33,325 nucleotides of DNA, taken from NCBI GenBank assembly GCA_011773985.1, contig WVWN01000008.1:1-33325 (forward strand), written 5' to 3'. This DNA is from Candidatus Zixiibacteriota bacterium. Lineage in GTDB: Bacteria; RBG-13-66-14; B26-G2; WVWN01. Shown piece after piece: positions 1 through 7,295 of this stretch. Made by a program: the position numbers and the translations under genes. Each line of letters starts with the position of its first letter. Within the stretch, counting starts at the first letter, position 1. The notes beneath the pieces were generated by a model. The model had not been told where the DNA came from. It saw only the letters and a list, made by a program, of their open reading frames with translations, and ran no database searches.

Positions 1-645
1 GAGCCCCCGCGTCGCGACGCCGCGGCCGTTCACCTCCAGCTCGCCAACCTGGCGTTGCATCTCCTGCAGCGCCTCTTTCATTTTCTCGAAGTAGTCCGGC
101 GCGTCCGATAACGCCGCGGACGGCGCGGCCGGCCCGTACTTCGCGTCGGGCATGTAGATATCTACGTACCCCTCGAGCAACGCCAAAACCTCGACGCTGT
201 CGTAACCGCCGCTGTTGTAGACGATAGGTACGGTTAACCCTTGCGCCCGGGCGAGCTCGAACGCCTCGGCCATCGCCGGCGTGACGTGCGTCGGCGTCAC
301 GAAGTTTACGTTCTCGCAGCCCTGGCGTTCGAGCGCGAGCATCATCTCCGCGACTTTCTCGGGGGTTACCTCCCGGCCCGCGCGCAGGTGGCTTATGTCG
401 TAGTTCTGGCAGAAGATGCACCCGAGGTTGCAGCCGGCGAAGAATATCGTCCCGGAGCCGCCGCGGCCTACGAGCTCCCGCTCCTCGCCGAAGTGGGGCC
501 CGGCGGAGGCTACGAGCGGCAGAACGCCGACGCCGCAGGTGCCGCGTTCGCCCTCGGCCCGGCGCGCGCCGCACTCCCGCGGGCAAAGGCGGCACGGCGA
601 CGCGAGTTCGTACAAAGCACGGGCCGTCTTGCTTCGGGGCGCCAT
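1..645 (-). CDS. PflX-like radical SAM protein (C-terminus outside window)
   Basis: The 215 visible codons read as a COG1313 (PflX-type) radical SAM protein, related to pyruvate formate-lyase activating enzymes. An N-terminal cysteine cluster (LCPRECG) is followed by GPHFGEE and GGSGTIFF. Next comes the radical SAM cluster motif GCNLGCIFCQN (CxxxCxxC), then YDISH, TPTHVTP, YNSGGYDS and VDIYMPDAKY, all in the order usual for this family. The family binds a [4Fe-4S] cluster and S-adenosylmethionine; the substrate is not known to me. The start is uncertain: ATG at 645 puts MAPRSKTAR first, while an in-frame ATG at 663 adds MLNFSE. Neither has a good Shine-Dalgarno. The gene runs off the left edge of the window, so the C-terminal part is missing. 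No neighbour on this strand indicates its partner. Confidence 0.85.
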   Translation of the reverse strand, partial: MAPRSKTARALYELASPCRLCPRECGARRAEGERGTCGVGVLPLVASAGPHFGEERELVGRGGSGTIFFAGCNLGCIFCQNYDISHLRAGREVTPEKVAEMMLALERQGCENVNFVTPTHVTPAMAEAFELARAQGLTVPIVYNSGGYDSVEVLALLEGYVDIYMPDAKYGPAAPSAALSDAPDYFEKMKEALQEMQRQVGELEVNGRGVATRGL

Positions 646-707
646 TTCGGAAAAATTTAACATAATAAAGCCGGGTAAGAAAAGGTATTTGCGCGACGCG
701 ATGGCGA

Positions 708-736
708 TTGTGAAAAGGCGCCGGATGTGTTATTTA
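708..736 (+). promoter_or_regulatory. Probable sigma70-type promoter for the propeller protein
   Basis: TTGTGA (708-713) and TATTTA (731-736) are separated by 17 nt, inside the AT-rich gap between two divergent genes. The predicted start lies about 50 nt upstream of the ATG at 792. The match is moderate, so this is an inference. Confidence 0.4.
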
Positions 737-791
737 TTACTGTTGGCCTTGTAAATATAAACGTCGACGGTTGACCTCGGGAGGTTTAGCC

Positions 792-1748
792 ATGCGCGTT
801 ACAGTTGGCGTTATAATAATATGTGTCGCGGTCGCCGCGGCGGCGTTCGCGACCGGCGGCGGCGCCTGGGTCGGCGACACCTGGGGCGGCAGGATGGTGA
901 AGCTCTCGCGCAACGGTTCCGTCGTGCGGACCGTCGGCCCGTTCGTCTACCCGTACGGCGTCGGCATCGACGCGAACGACGGCAGCGTCTGGTTTACCGT
1001 TAACGCCCAGAACGTCGTCAAGATGACCGACGAGGGCAAAGAGTTGTTCCGCCGCAGCTACAATACGGAACAGATATCGGTGAACGCGAGCGACGGCGGC
1101 TGCTGGATTCGCCTTCACAACCCTCGAGGCGCCGCGCGCGTCAACAAAAGCGGCAATGAGACGGCGAAGGTGCTGCTGGGCCGCGCTAATTGGGTATCGT
1201 CCGCGGCGAGCGACGGCAGCTGTTGGGCCACGGACGCGACGGCGGGCGTAGTGCTCCGCATTTCCACCGCGGGCTCGGTCATCTCGTCGTTCGGCGGCTT
1301 CAGCTCGCCCGCCGCGTGCGCCGCCCACGCGAAGGATAATTCCGTTTCCCTTATCGAAAGTGGGAACGTCGTACGCTTGAATATCGCGGGCAGCGTCGTC
1401 TTCCGCACGCCGCTCGCGAGCGGTTTTTGCGTTGACGTGAACCACAAGGACGATTCGACCTGGGTCGGCGCCGGGAATAATCTTTATAAACTCAGCGCCG
1501 CCGGCTCGGTCGTCAATACCATTCCCGCGGGCGGCATGGTGAACGTCGTAACCGTCAACAGCGGCGACGGCTCGGCGTGGGTCGCCATCTACGACCTCAA
1601 CTCGGTCGCGAAGTACACGGCGACCGGTTCGCTCGTCTTTCGCCTCCCCGGCTTCAATAAGGTCAAGGGGATGGCAGCCGAGCAGAAACCTGCCTATCAG
1701 GTTATCGCGCCCGCGAGTATGGGTAAAATTAAGGCCTTGTTCGAGTAG
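792..1748 (+). CDS. Secreted NHL/beta-propeller-like protein with SMGKIKALFE tail
   Basis: The start is ATG 792, preceded by GGGAGG at 779-784. A signal peptide follows (MRVTVGVIIICVAVAAAAFA), so the product is exported. The rest is a run of roughly 45-residue repeats, each with a core such as DGSVWFTV, DGGCWI, DGSCWATD, DDSTWVGA or DGSAWVAI, and a second element of the kind VVKMT or VVRLN...GSVV. This is the pattern of NHL/SMP-30-like beta-propellers with about six blades. Such proteins are usually binding or scaffold proteins, and no catalytic residues can be assigned. The last residues, ASMGKIKALFE, are separated from the last blade by a short linker and resemble the end of the cytochrome gene at 32707-33093. 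Function is unknown beyond 'exported repeat protein'. Confidence 0.8.
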   Translation: MRVTVGVIIICVAVAAAAFATGGGAWVGDTWGGRMVKLSRNGSVVRTVGPFVYPYGVGIDANDGSVWFTVNAQNVVKMTDEGKELFRRSYNTEQISVNASDGGCWIRLHNPRGAARVNKSGNETAKVLLGRANWVSSAASDGSCWATDATAGVVLRISTAGSVISSFGGFSSPAACAAHAKDNSVSLIESGNVVRLNIAGSVVFRTPLASGFCVDVNHKDDSTWVGAGNNLYKLSAAGSVVNTIPAGGMVNVVTVNSGDGSAWVAIYDLNSVAKYTATGSLVFRLPGFNKVKGMAAEQKPAYQVIAPASMGKIKALFE

Positions 1749-1816
1749 TTCGTTCGACGCGGCCCGCCCGGCCGGATGTTTAAAGCTGTGGACCGTAACG
1801 GCCCCGGTCGCGGTGG

Positions 1817-3844
1817 ATGGCCTTTGAGGTGTTCGAGCTGCTACGAGTTCCGGTTTGCCGCCTCGCCCCGGGGACCGTTTTTACTTGGGCCGCGTTAGGC
1901 GGCTTCGCCCGGGCGGAAGTGGCGATATGGGCCGCGGGCAACGCCGTCAAGATACGTCCCGACGCACCGCGGCCCGCGGCAACGTACGTCTGGGACGGCG
2001 AGCGGGTCGCTATAAAAGGCGGGCGCGGCGAGCGGGAATCTTTTCAGGTCGTAATCAGTTCGGACCTGGCCCGCCCCGTCGCTTTCCAAATTTTCGACCT
2101 CGAGGGTTTGCGCGGTAAAGTCGCCGCGGCAAACGTATCCGTATACGGCGAGTTATACCTCCCGGTGAATTGGCCCTCCGTCGACCTACGGACGAATTTT
2201 TCCACCGGTTTGGGCCGCGGCCGTTGGCCCGACCCGCTGGTACCCCTCAAAGGGTATGTCGAGGCGGCCGCGGGCGAGAATACGGTCCTTTGGTTCGACC
2301 TCCACGTCCCGCCGAAGACGGCCGCCGGCAAATACCGCGGGCGGATAAAGTTTAAATGGTCCGGCGGCGAATACGACCTCCCGCTCGAGCTCACCGTGTG
2401 GGACGTGGACGTTCCCGCCGCCGGCCGCTTCGAGTTCGTCGCCGGGTTGGACGAGGCCGACGTATGCCGTCTTTACGGTACGGAACCCGATACCGAACGC
2501 GCCAAGGCAATCCTCGCGAAATATTACTCGCTCTTAAAAGAACACGGCGTTACGAGCGGTGCCGGGCCGTTGGACGAAAAACTCGAGCCGTTCGGGGTTA
2601 TGACGTTTGCCGAGGGCGAAGCGTATCAGCGTCGTGTTGAAACGTTAAAAGGCGACGGCGTCCGCGTCGCCTACTATGCCGACGGCCTGGCCGATTACAT
2701 CGACCGGCCCGCGAGCGACCACCGCCTGCTTGGGTGGGCGCTGTGGCGCTTCCGCGGCGATTTATTGCGGCTCGAGGAGGTCTCGTATTTTCCTCGTAAG
2801 GACGCGAAGCCCCTTTCGGACGACCCGCGTAGCGAGCGGGGCAACGGCGCGCGGGCGTTGGCCTACCCCGGCGCGGCGGCAGGTTTGGATGAACCGCTGG
2901 CGAGTATACGCCTCAAGCTTATACGGGAGGCCGCGGAGGATTACGAATATCTGGCGATGCTGGCAGACGCCGGCTTGGCGGCGTACGCGGACGAGCTCGC
3001 CGCGGGCGTCGTTCCGACGTTGCCGCGCGCCGGCGCGCAAGGGCCCGAGCCGGCGCGATTTTACGACGCGCGCGAGGCCGCGGCCTTGGCGTTGGTTAAG
3101 AGCAAGTGGGGCCAGGTCATAGCTGAGGACGCGGTGCGAGGCAAGGTGGTAGACGACGACGGCGCCGCGGTCGCCGGCGCGTTAGTCCGGGCGGGGCCGC
3201 TGGCTTCGGTAGCGGGGTCGGAGGGCGGCTACGAGCTGCGCTACGTTCCGCGCGGGCGCTTGCTCACGGCCGTGGCCGCCGGTTATGAGAAAGGGGGCGC
3301 CTCCGGTGCGGGGGGCCGGGCCGATTTTTTCTTAAAAAAATTTTTGCGGCGGTTTATCTTGAACGGCGACGACTCTCCCGAACGCTTTTCGGATAAGGGG
3401 TTCGAAAAGGCCGGGCTTGCGTATAATAATAACACCGTGGGCGGGCCGGCGCTCGTCGGACGTCTCCGGGAGGGGCGCACCGGGGGCTTCGAGTTCCGGC
3501 CGGCGCTTCAGGATTGGCGTACCTTAGGCGTCCTCACCTTGGAGCTGTACAACGGTTCGGCGGAGGGCGTAGCGGCGACGGTCCGCCTCGAGGACCGCCG
3601 CGGTGCTTTTTACGAAGAGGAATTTTTACTTACGCCCGGGCGTTGGCGGCTTGGACGAATCGATTTAGGTCTGGCTCGCGAACGTTTTTACCTTGAGGCG
3701 AAGGGCTCGGGCGACGGCCTTAAATTTAAGACGAAGCCCAAAATAGATATCTCAAAGGTAAACCGAGTGAAAGTCTCTTTCGCGGGCCGCGGCGGCGGCG
3801 AGGTCCGCTTGGGCCGCGTTTGGTTGGAGGCGCGAGGAGATTAA
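1817..3844 (+). CDS. GH123/DUF4091-like secreted protein with carboxypeptidase-regulatory-like domain
   Basis: This 675-residue product has an N-terminal hydrophobic stretch (about residues 18-34) that may be a poor signal peptide. A beta-rich domain like the GH123 N-terminal domain (about 55-200) follows. Next is a DUF4091-type segment around 285-385, with DRPASDHRLLGWALWRF and later IRLKLIREAAEDYEYLAML, close to the usual 'SIRLE.LRDGIEDYEYL' signature. Residues about 440-510 look like a carboxypeptidase-regulatory-like beta-sandwich (GKVVDDDGAAVAGALV), and the last 150 residues resemble a carbohydrate-binding-like sandwich. GH123 enzymes are N-acetyl-hexosaminidases with an adjacent Asp-Glu pair. 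I see no DE pair in a GH123-like context in the shortened middle (about 205-285), so activity is doubtful. No clear Shine-Dalgarno supports the start. The stop lies 7 nt before the next gene, suggesting co-transcription. Confidence 0.65.
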   Translation: MAFEVFELLRVPVCRLAPGTVFTWAALGGFARAEVAIWAAGNAVKIRPDAPRPAATYVWDGERVAIKGGRGERESFQVVISSDLARPVAFQIFDLEGLRGKVAAANVSVYGELYLPVNWPSVDLRTNFSTGLGRGRWPDPLVPLKGYVEAAAGENTVLWFDLHVPPKTAAGKYRGRIKFKWSGGEYDLPLELTVWDVDVPAAGRFEFVAGLDEADVCRLYGTEPDTERAKAILAKYYSLLKEHGVTSGAGPLDEKLEPFGVMTFAEGEAYQRRVETLKGDGVRVAYYADGLADYIDRPASDHRLLGWALWRFRGDLLRLEEVSYFPRKDAKPLSDDPRSERGNGARALAYPGAAAGLDEPLASIRLKLIREAAEDYEYLAMLADAGLAAYADELAAGVVPTLPRAGAQGPEPARFYDAREAAALALVKSKWGQVIAEDAVRGKVVDDDGAAVAGALVRAGPLASVAGSEGGYELRYVPRGRLLTAVAAGYEKGGASGAGGRADFFLKKFLRRFILNGDDSPERFSDKGFEKAGLAYNNNTVGGPALVGRLREGRTGGFEFRPALQDWRTLGVLTLELYNGSAEGVAATVRLEDRRGAFYEEEFLLTPGRWRLGRIDLGLARERFYLEAKGSGDGLKFKTKPKIDISKVNRVKVSFAGRGGGEVRLGRVWLEARGD

Positions 3845-3851
3845 CGAAACG

Positions 3852-5789
3852 ATGAGCGGTGTTAGAGTATTTATCGGTGCAGCGTACGCCGGTTTGTTTT
3901 TGTGCGCCGCGTCGGCTTCGGCGGCCGTCCCGCTTGCCGACGAACCGTCCTGGGAGTCCGAAGACGAAGACTATGCCACTGGCGGCGTGTTGTGGGACCT
4001 CGACGGCGACGGTTACGTGGACCTCGTCGTAGGCAACGGCAACGACATGGACAAAGAGCGCGACGCCGTGTATTACAACCGCCGCGGCGAGTTGGAGCGG
4101 GAAGCGAGCTGGCGGTCCGCTGACCTCGGCTATGACGGCCACGTCGACGCGGGCGACGTGGACGGCGACGGCGACCTCGACGTTGTCGTGACGGGTTTCC
4201 TCGCGCCGCATCTGGAGCAGCTCTACCGCAACGACGACGGCTTGCTGACGCCGTACCCGGTGTGGACGAACGCCGACGAGGACGATAGCTTCGCGTGCGC
4301 GCTCGGCGACGTGGATGGCGACGGCGACCTCGACCTCGCGACCATATCGGGTTACTTCCGGCCCGGGCCGGTCCGCGTCTACGAGAACGACCGGGGCGCC
4401 CTCGAGAAGCACGCGAGCTGGTATACCCCGAAGTCTTACGACGCCAACGACGTGGCCTGGTGCGACGTGGACGGCGACGGCGACCTCGACCTCGCGATCG
4501 CCGGGCACGGCGAACCGTGCTACCTCTTCGAAAACGAAGGAGGCGTACTCGCGAAGGCGCCCTCGTGGCGAACGAGCCTGGTCGCGGAGTTCAATCAGTT
4601 GACCTTCGGCGACATAAACGGCGACGGTTGGCGGGATATGGTCGTCTCGGACAACTCCGGCGGTAGGGTCTTGCTCTACATAAATAAAAACGGAACGCTG
4701 CGCGCAGAGTTCAATTGGTCGGCGCCGATCCGGTACGCGTCGTGCGTAAAGTTGGCGGACGTAGACGGCGACGGCGACCTCGACCTCGCCGCGGGCGGTT
4801 GGTGGTCGCCCGTACAGGTTTACGAGAACGCTGGCGGGAAGTTAGGCGCCGCGCCGGCCTGGTCCTATTATCCCGCGGCGAAAGCTTTGGTTTGCGAACA
4901 GGCCGTGTGGGGCGACGTCGACAACGACGGCCTGCGTTTCGTAACCACGGACCGCTACGACGGCGACGGCGCGCGTAAGTTGTGGTACCTCGAGCACGTG
5001 CCCGTTCACGCGTTTGGGTACGTGCGCGTCGACGGCCGGACGCTCGAGCCGGACGAGTTCTGTTTCCACCCTGAGGACGGTTGGGTTTCGTTCGCCCGGG
5101 CGCCCCGCGCGGGCCGCGGCAACGTCGAGTTCGGGTATATTTATTCGACCGACTTGGACCTCGTCGTAACTAATTGGGACGAACCTGCCGGTAGCTTTCT
5201 ATTCGAGAATACGCGCGGGGGCGCGGTGCAAATTTCCGGCTTCGTAGTGCTGCCGGGCGACGGCGGCCTTACGGCGAAGTGGACCGTCCGCGTCGGCGCG
5301 CCGAAGTTGTCGGGTTTCAACCTTTACCGGCGCCGCGTCGACGTAGGCGGTCACCGGGCGCCGCTGGTCAGGGTCAACGACGCGTTGATAACGAGCAGCA
5401 CGTCGTCGTTCGCTTATACGGATGTGAGGGTCGTGGGCGGCGCGACGTACGACTACTGGCTCGAGGCCCGCCTTACGGGCGGCGAGACCGAGACCTTCGG
5501 CCCGAAACGCGGTTGGGTCCGGAAGACTACGTTCGTCCTCAGCCAGAATTATCCGAACCCGGCGCGCACGTCGACGACCATACCTTTCTCGCTCGAGCAC
5601 CCGGCGGACGTTTCTCTCGTGCTATACGACCTCGCCGGGAGGCGAGTCGCGACGTTGTTCGAGGGCTTCGCGTACGTGGGCGGAAACGAAGTGCGGGCGG
5701 ACGTCTCGCGTCTGCCGCCCGGCGTCTACGTTTACCGGCTCGAGGCCGCAAGCGGTACCGCGGCGAAGAAGATGGTTATAGCGAGATAA
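3852..5789 (+). CDS. VCBS/FG-GAP repeat protein with Por (T9SS type A) sorting domain
   Basis: ATG 3852 follows a GAGGAGA ribosome-binding site and a signal peptide ending near ASASA. Residues about 35-400 hold at least six FG-GAP/VCBS repeats with acidic calcium-binding loops (DVDGDGDLDLA and variants). The DNA of several loops is nearly identical, near 4153, 4304, 4462 and 4757. A fibronectin-III-like segment (about 475-560, LSGFNLYRRRVD) comes next. The C-terminal 85 residues are a Por-type sorting domain: SQNYPNPARTSTTIPFSL, then LYDLAGRRVATL and PPGVYVYRLEA, ending KKMVIAR. Such domains send proteins through the type IX secretion system to the cell surface in Bacteroidota and are common in other FCB-type lineages. 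The ligand is unknown. Overall VCBS architecture plus sorting signal suggests a surface adhesin or binding protein, probably co-transcribed with the GH123-like gene. Confidence 0.85.
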   Translation: MSGVRVFIGAAYAGLFLCAASASAAVPLADEPSWESEDEDYATGGVLWDLDGDGYVDLVVGNGNDMDKERDAVYYNRRGELEREASWRSADLGYDGHVDAGDVDGDGDLDVVVTGFLAPHLEQLYRNDDGLLTPYPVWTNADEDDSFACALGDVDGDGDLDLATISGYFRPGPVRVYENDRGALEKHASWYTPKSYDANDVAWCDVDGDGDLDLAIAGHGEPCYLFENEGGVLAKAPSWRTSLVAEFNQLTFGDINGDGWRDMVVSDNSGGRVLLYINKNGTLRAEFNWSAPIRYASCVKLADVDGDGDLDLAAGGWWSPVQVYENAGGKLGAAPAWSYYPAAKALVCEQAVWGDVDNDGLRFVTTDRYDGDGARKLWYLEHVPVHAFGYVRVDGRTLEPDEFCFHPEDGWVSFARAPRAGRGNVEFGYIYSTDLDLVVTNWDEPAGSFLFENTRGGAVQISGFVVLPGDGGLTAKWTVRVGAPKLSGFNLYRRRVDVGGHRAPLVRVNDALITSSTSSFAYTDVRVVGGATYDYWLEARLTGGETETFGPKRGWVRKTTFVLSQNYPNPARTSTTIPFSLEHPADVSLVLYDLAGRRVATLFEGFAYVGGNEVRADVSRLPPGVYVYRLEAASGTAAKKMVIAR

Positions 5790-5797
5790 GGGTTAAC

Positions 5798-5826
5798 TTG
5801 ACATCGCCGCCCGGCCGTCGTATATT
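5798..5826 (+). promoter_or_regulatory. Strong sigma70-type promoter for the PLP enzyme gene
   Basis: TTGACA (5798-5803), a 17-nt spacer and TATATT (5821-5826) give an almost consensus promoter just after the stop of the VCBS gene. The predicted start is near 5833, about 40 nt before the GTG at 5873. Confidence 0.8.
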
Positions 5827-5872
5827 CGCCCGTGACGGTTCTTAAAGGGCTCCTTAAAGCAAGGGAGGCTCC

Positions 5873-7048
5873 GTGAAAGAGCTCGACTTCCATACGCTCG
5901 CGGTCCAGGGCGCGTCGCCGTGCGACGAGCACACCGGCGCCGTGACGACGCCGATATACCAAACGTCCACCTTTTCGTACTTTACCGCGGACCGGGGGGC
6001 GGCCCTCTTCGCGAAAGAGGAGGAGGGTTACATTTACACGCGCCTTTCGAATCCTACCAACGAGAAGCTGGAAAAGAACCTCGCGCTGTTGGAGGGCGCC
6101 GAGGCGGGCCTTACCTTCGCCTCGGGCCTCGCGGCGATTAACGCGCTCGCGCTCTACCATTGTTCCGCGGGCGACCACTTCCTCGTCCAGAAGGAGCTTT
6201 ACGGCGGCACGTACGAGCTCTTTACCAAGCACTTCCCGCGCCTCGGGATCGACATGACTTATTTGACGGAGATGACCGTCGAAACCGTTCGCGCGAACGT
6301 CCGCGACAATACGAAGTTAATATTCCTCGAGACGCCGTCCAATCCCCTTATGAACGTATTCGACATCGCGGGCATCGCGGAGGTCGGCCGCAAGGCGGGC
6401 GTGCCGGTCGCGGTGGACAACACCTTCGCGACGCCGTACCTTACGCAACCGATAAAGCTGGGCGCGACGTACGCGGTCCACTCCGCGACGAAATATATCG
6501 GCGGCCACGGCGACTCCATCGGCGGCATGTTGGCCGGGCCGGCGGAGGCCATGGACGCTATCCGCGCGAGCACTTACAAGGACCTCGGCGCCACGACGTC
6601 GCCGTTCAACGCCTTTTTGTTCTTGCGGGGCCTCAAGACATTGCCGCTCCGCATGGACCGCCACTGCGCCAACGCGCAGAAGGTCGCCGAGTTCCTGGCC
6701 GGGCACGACAAGGTCCAAAAAGTCTATTATCCCGGCCTGCCGACGCACCCGGGGCACGAGCTTGCCGAACGCCAGATGCGCCTTTTCGGCGGGATGGTTG
6801 GCTTCGACGTCGCGGGCTTCGACGCGGCGAAGAAGTTACTCGATGGCCTTGAGGTGTGCGTCCAGGCCGTCAGCTTGGGCGACGTCTTGACGCTCATCGA
6901 GCACCCGGCGTCGACGACGCACCACGGGTACCCGGAGGAGGACCTTGCCGACGTCGGATTGACGGAAGGTTACGTGCGTATATCGGTGGGCATCGAGGAC
7001 GCGGGCGATTTAATTGACGATTTGGCCGCGGGGCTCGAGCGGATATGA
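5873..7048 (+). CDS. Cystathionine gamma-synthase/lyase-family PLP enzyme
   Basis: This 391-residue protein is a full-length member of the Cys/Met metabolism PLP-dependent family (fold type I). Visible landmarks are TPIYQTSTF, YTRLSNPT, the phosphate-binding FASGLAAINA, LYGGTYELF, VDNTFATPYL, and the Schiff-base lysine K207 in SATKYIGGHGD. SLGDVLTLIEHPAS and VRISVGIEDAGDLIDDL close the domain. Members catalyse gamma-replacement or elimination: cystathionine gamma-synthase, cystathionine gamma-lyase, O-acetylhomoserine sulfhydrylase or methionine gamma-lyase. The residue after LYG is Gly rather than the Cys typical of methionine gamma-lyases, which argues weakly against that activity. I cannot choose among the others. 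The start is GTG with GGGAGG just upstream. The gene is a single transcription unit with its own promoter and terminator. Confidence 0.9.
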   Translation: MKELDFHTLAVQGASPCDEHTGAVTTPIYQTSTFSYFTADRGAALFAKEEEGYIYTRLSNPTNEKLEKNLALLEGAEAGLTFASGLAAINALALYHCSAGDHFLVQKELYGGTYELFTKHFPRLGIDMTYLTEMTVETVRANVRDNTKLIFLETPSNPLMNVFDIAGIAEVGRKAGVPVAVDNTFATPYLTQPIKLGATYAVHSATKYIGGHGDSIGGMLAGPAEAMDAIRASTYKDLGATTSPFNAFLFLRGLKTLPLRMDRHCANAQKVAEFLAGHDKVQKVYYPGLPTHPGHELAERQMRLFGGMVGFDVAGFDAAKKLLDGLEVCVQAVSLGDVLTLIEHPASTTHHGYPEEDLADVGLTEGYVRISVGIEDAGDLIDDLAAGLERI

Positions 7049-7071
7049 GGGCGCCAGGGGCGTTACGGAAG

Positions 7072-7097
7072 GCCGCTCCCCCGGGGCGGCTTTTTTT
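7072..7097 (+). terminator. Rho-independent terminator of the PLP enzyme gene
   Basis: GCCGC pairs with GCGGC, extended by C-G pairs across a bulged T, followed by seven T residues (7091-7097). The T tract overlaps the stop codon of the convergent Cys-rich gene on the other strand. Confidence 0.8.
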
Positions 7098-7287
7098 ATT
7101 TAGATTTATCGCAGTCGGGAGGTAAGGCCGCGGCGTCGGCGGGCGGCGAGCAATCGGACGGGCCCGAGCCGTAGCGGCAGTTGCGGCAACAATCCGGCAC
7201 GTCGCCCTTGACTTGGCGCCTGACGATAAGAAATACGACTACCGCGCCGACGGTAACGGCCGCGATTATCGACAACGTTTCCCACAT
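7096..7287 (-). CDS. FeoB-associated Cys-rich membrane protein
   Basis: The 63-residue product starts at ATG 7287, 8 nt after the feoB stop. It has one N-terminal transmembrane helix (residues 4-22, SIIAAVTVGAVVVFLIV), a short basic stretch, then a cysteine-rich tail with CCRNC, a further Cys at 46 and DCD near the end. Size, topology and position match the small FeoB-associated Cys-rich proteins often encoded directly after feoB. Their role is not settled: help in iron delivery or in assembling the FeoB channel has been suggested. It is the last gene of the iron operon, read from the promoter upstream of the regulator or from one near the internal operator. Its stop overlaps the T tract of the convergent terminator. 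Confidence 0.85.
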   Translation of the reverse strand: MWETLSIIAAVTVGAVVVFLIVRRQVKGDVPDCCRNCRYGSGPSDCSPPADAAALPPDCDKSK

Positions 7288-7295
7288 TTCGTTTT

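Noticed and set aside
3726-4508. 260-codon minus-strand open frame
   Set aside because: It is opposite the end of the GH123-like gene and the first VCBS repeats. Its valine-rich repeats mirror the VCBS DNA.
4150-4800. Tandem DNA repeats that might be a CRISPR or satellite
   Set aside because: The repeats are the codons of VCBS calcium loops within one long coding frame, with irregular spacing.
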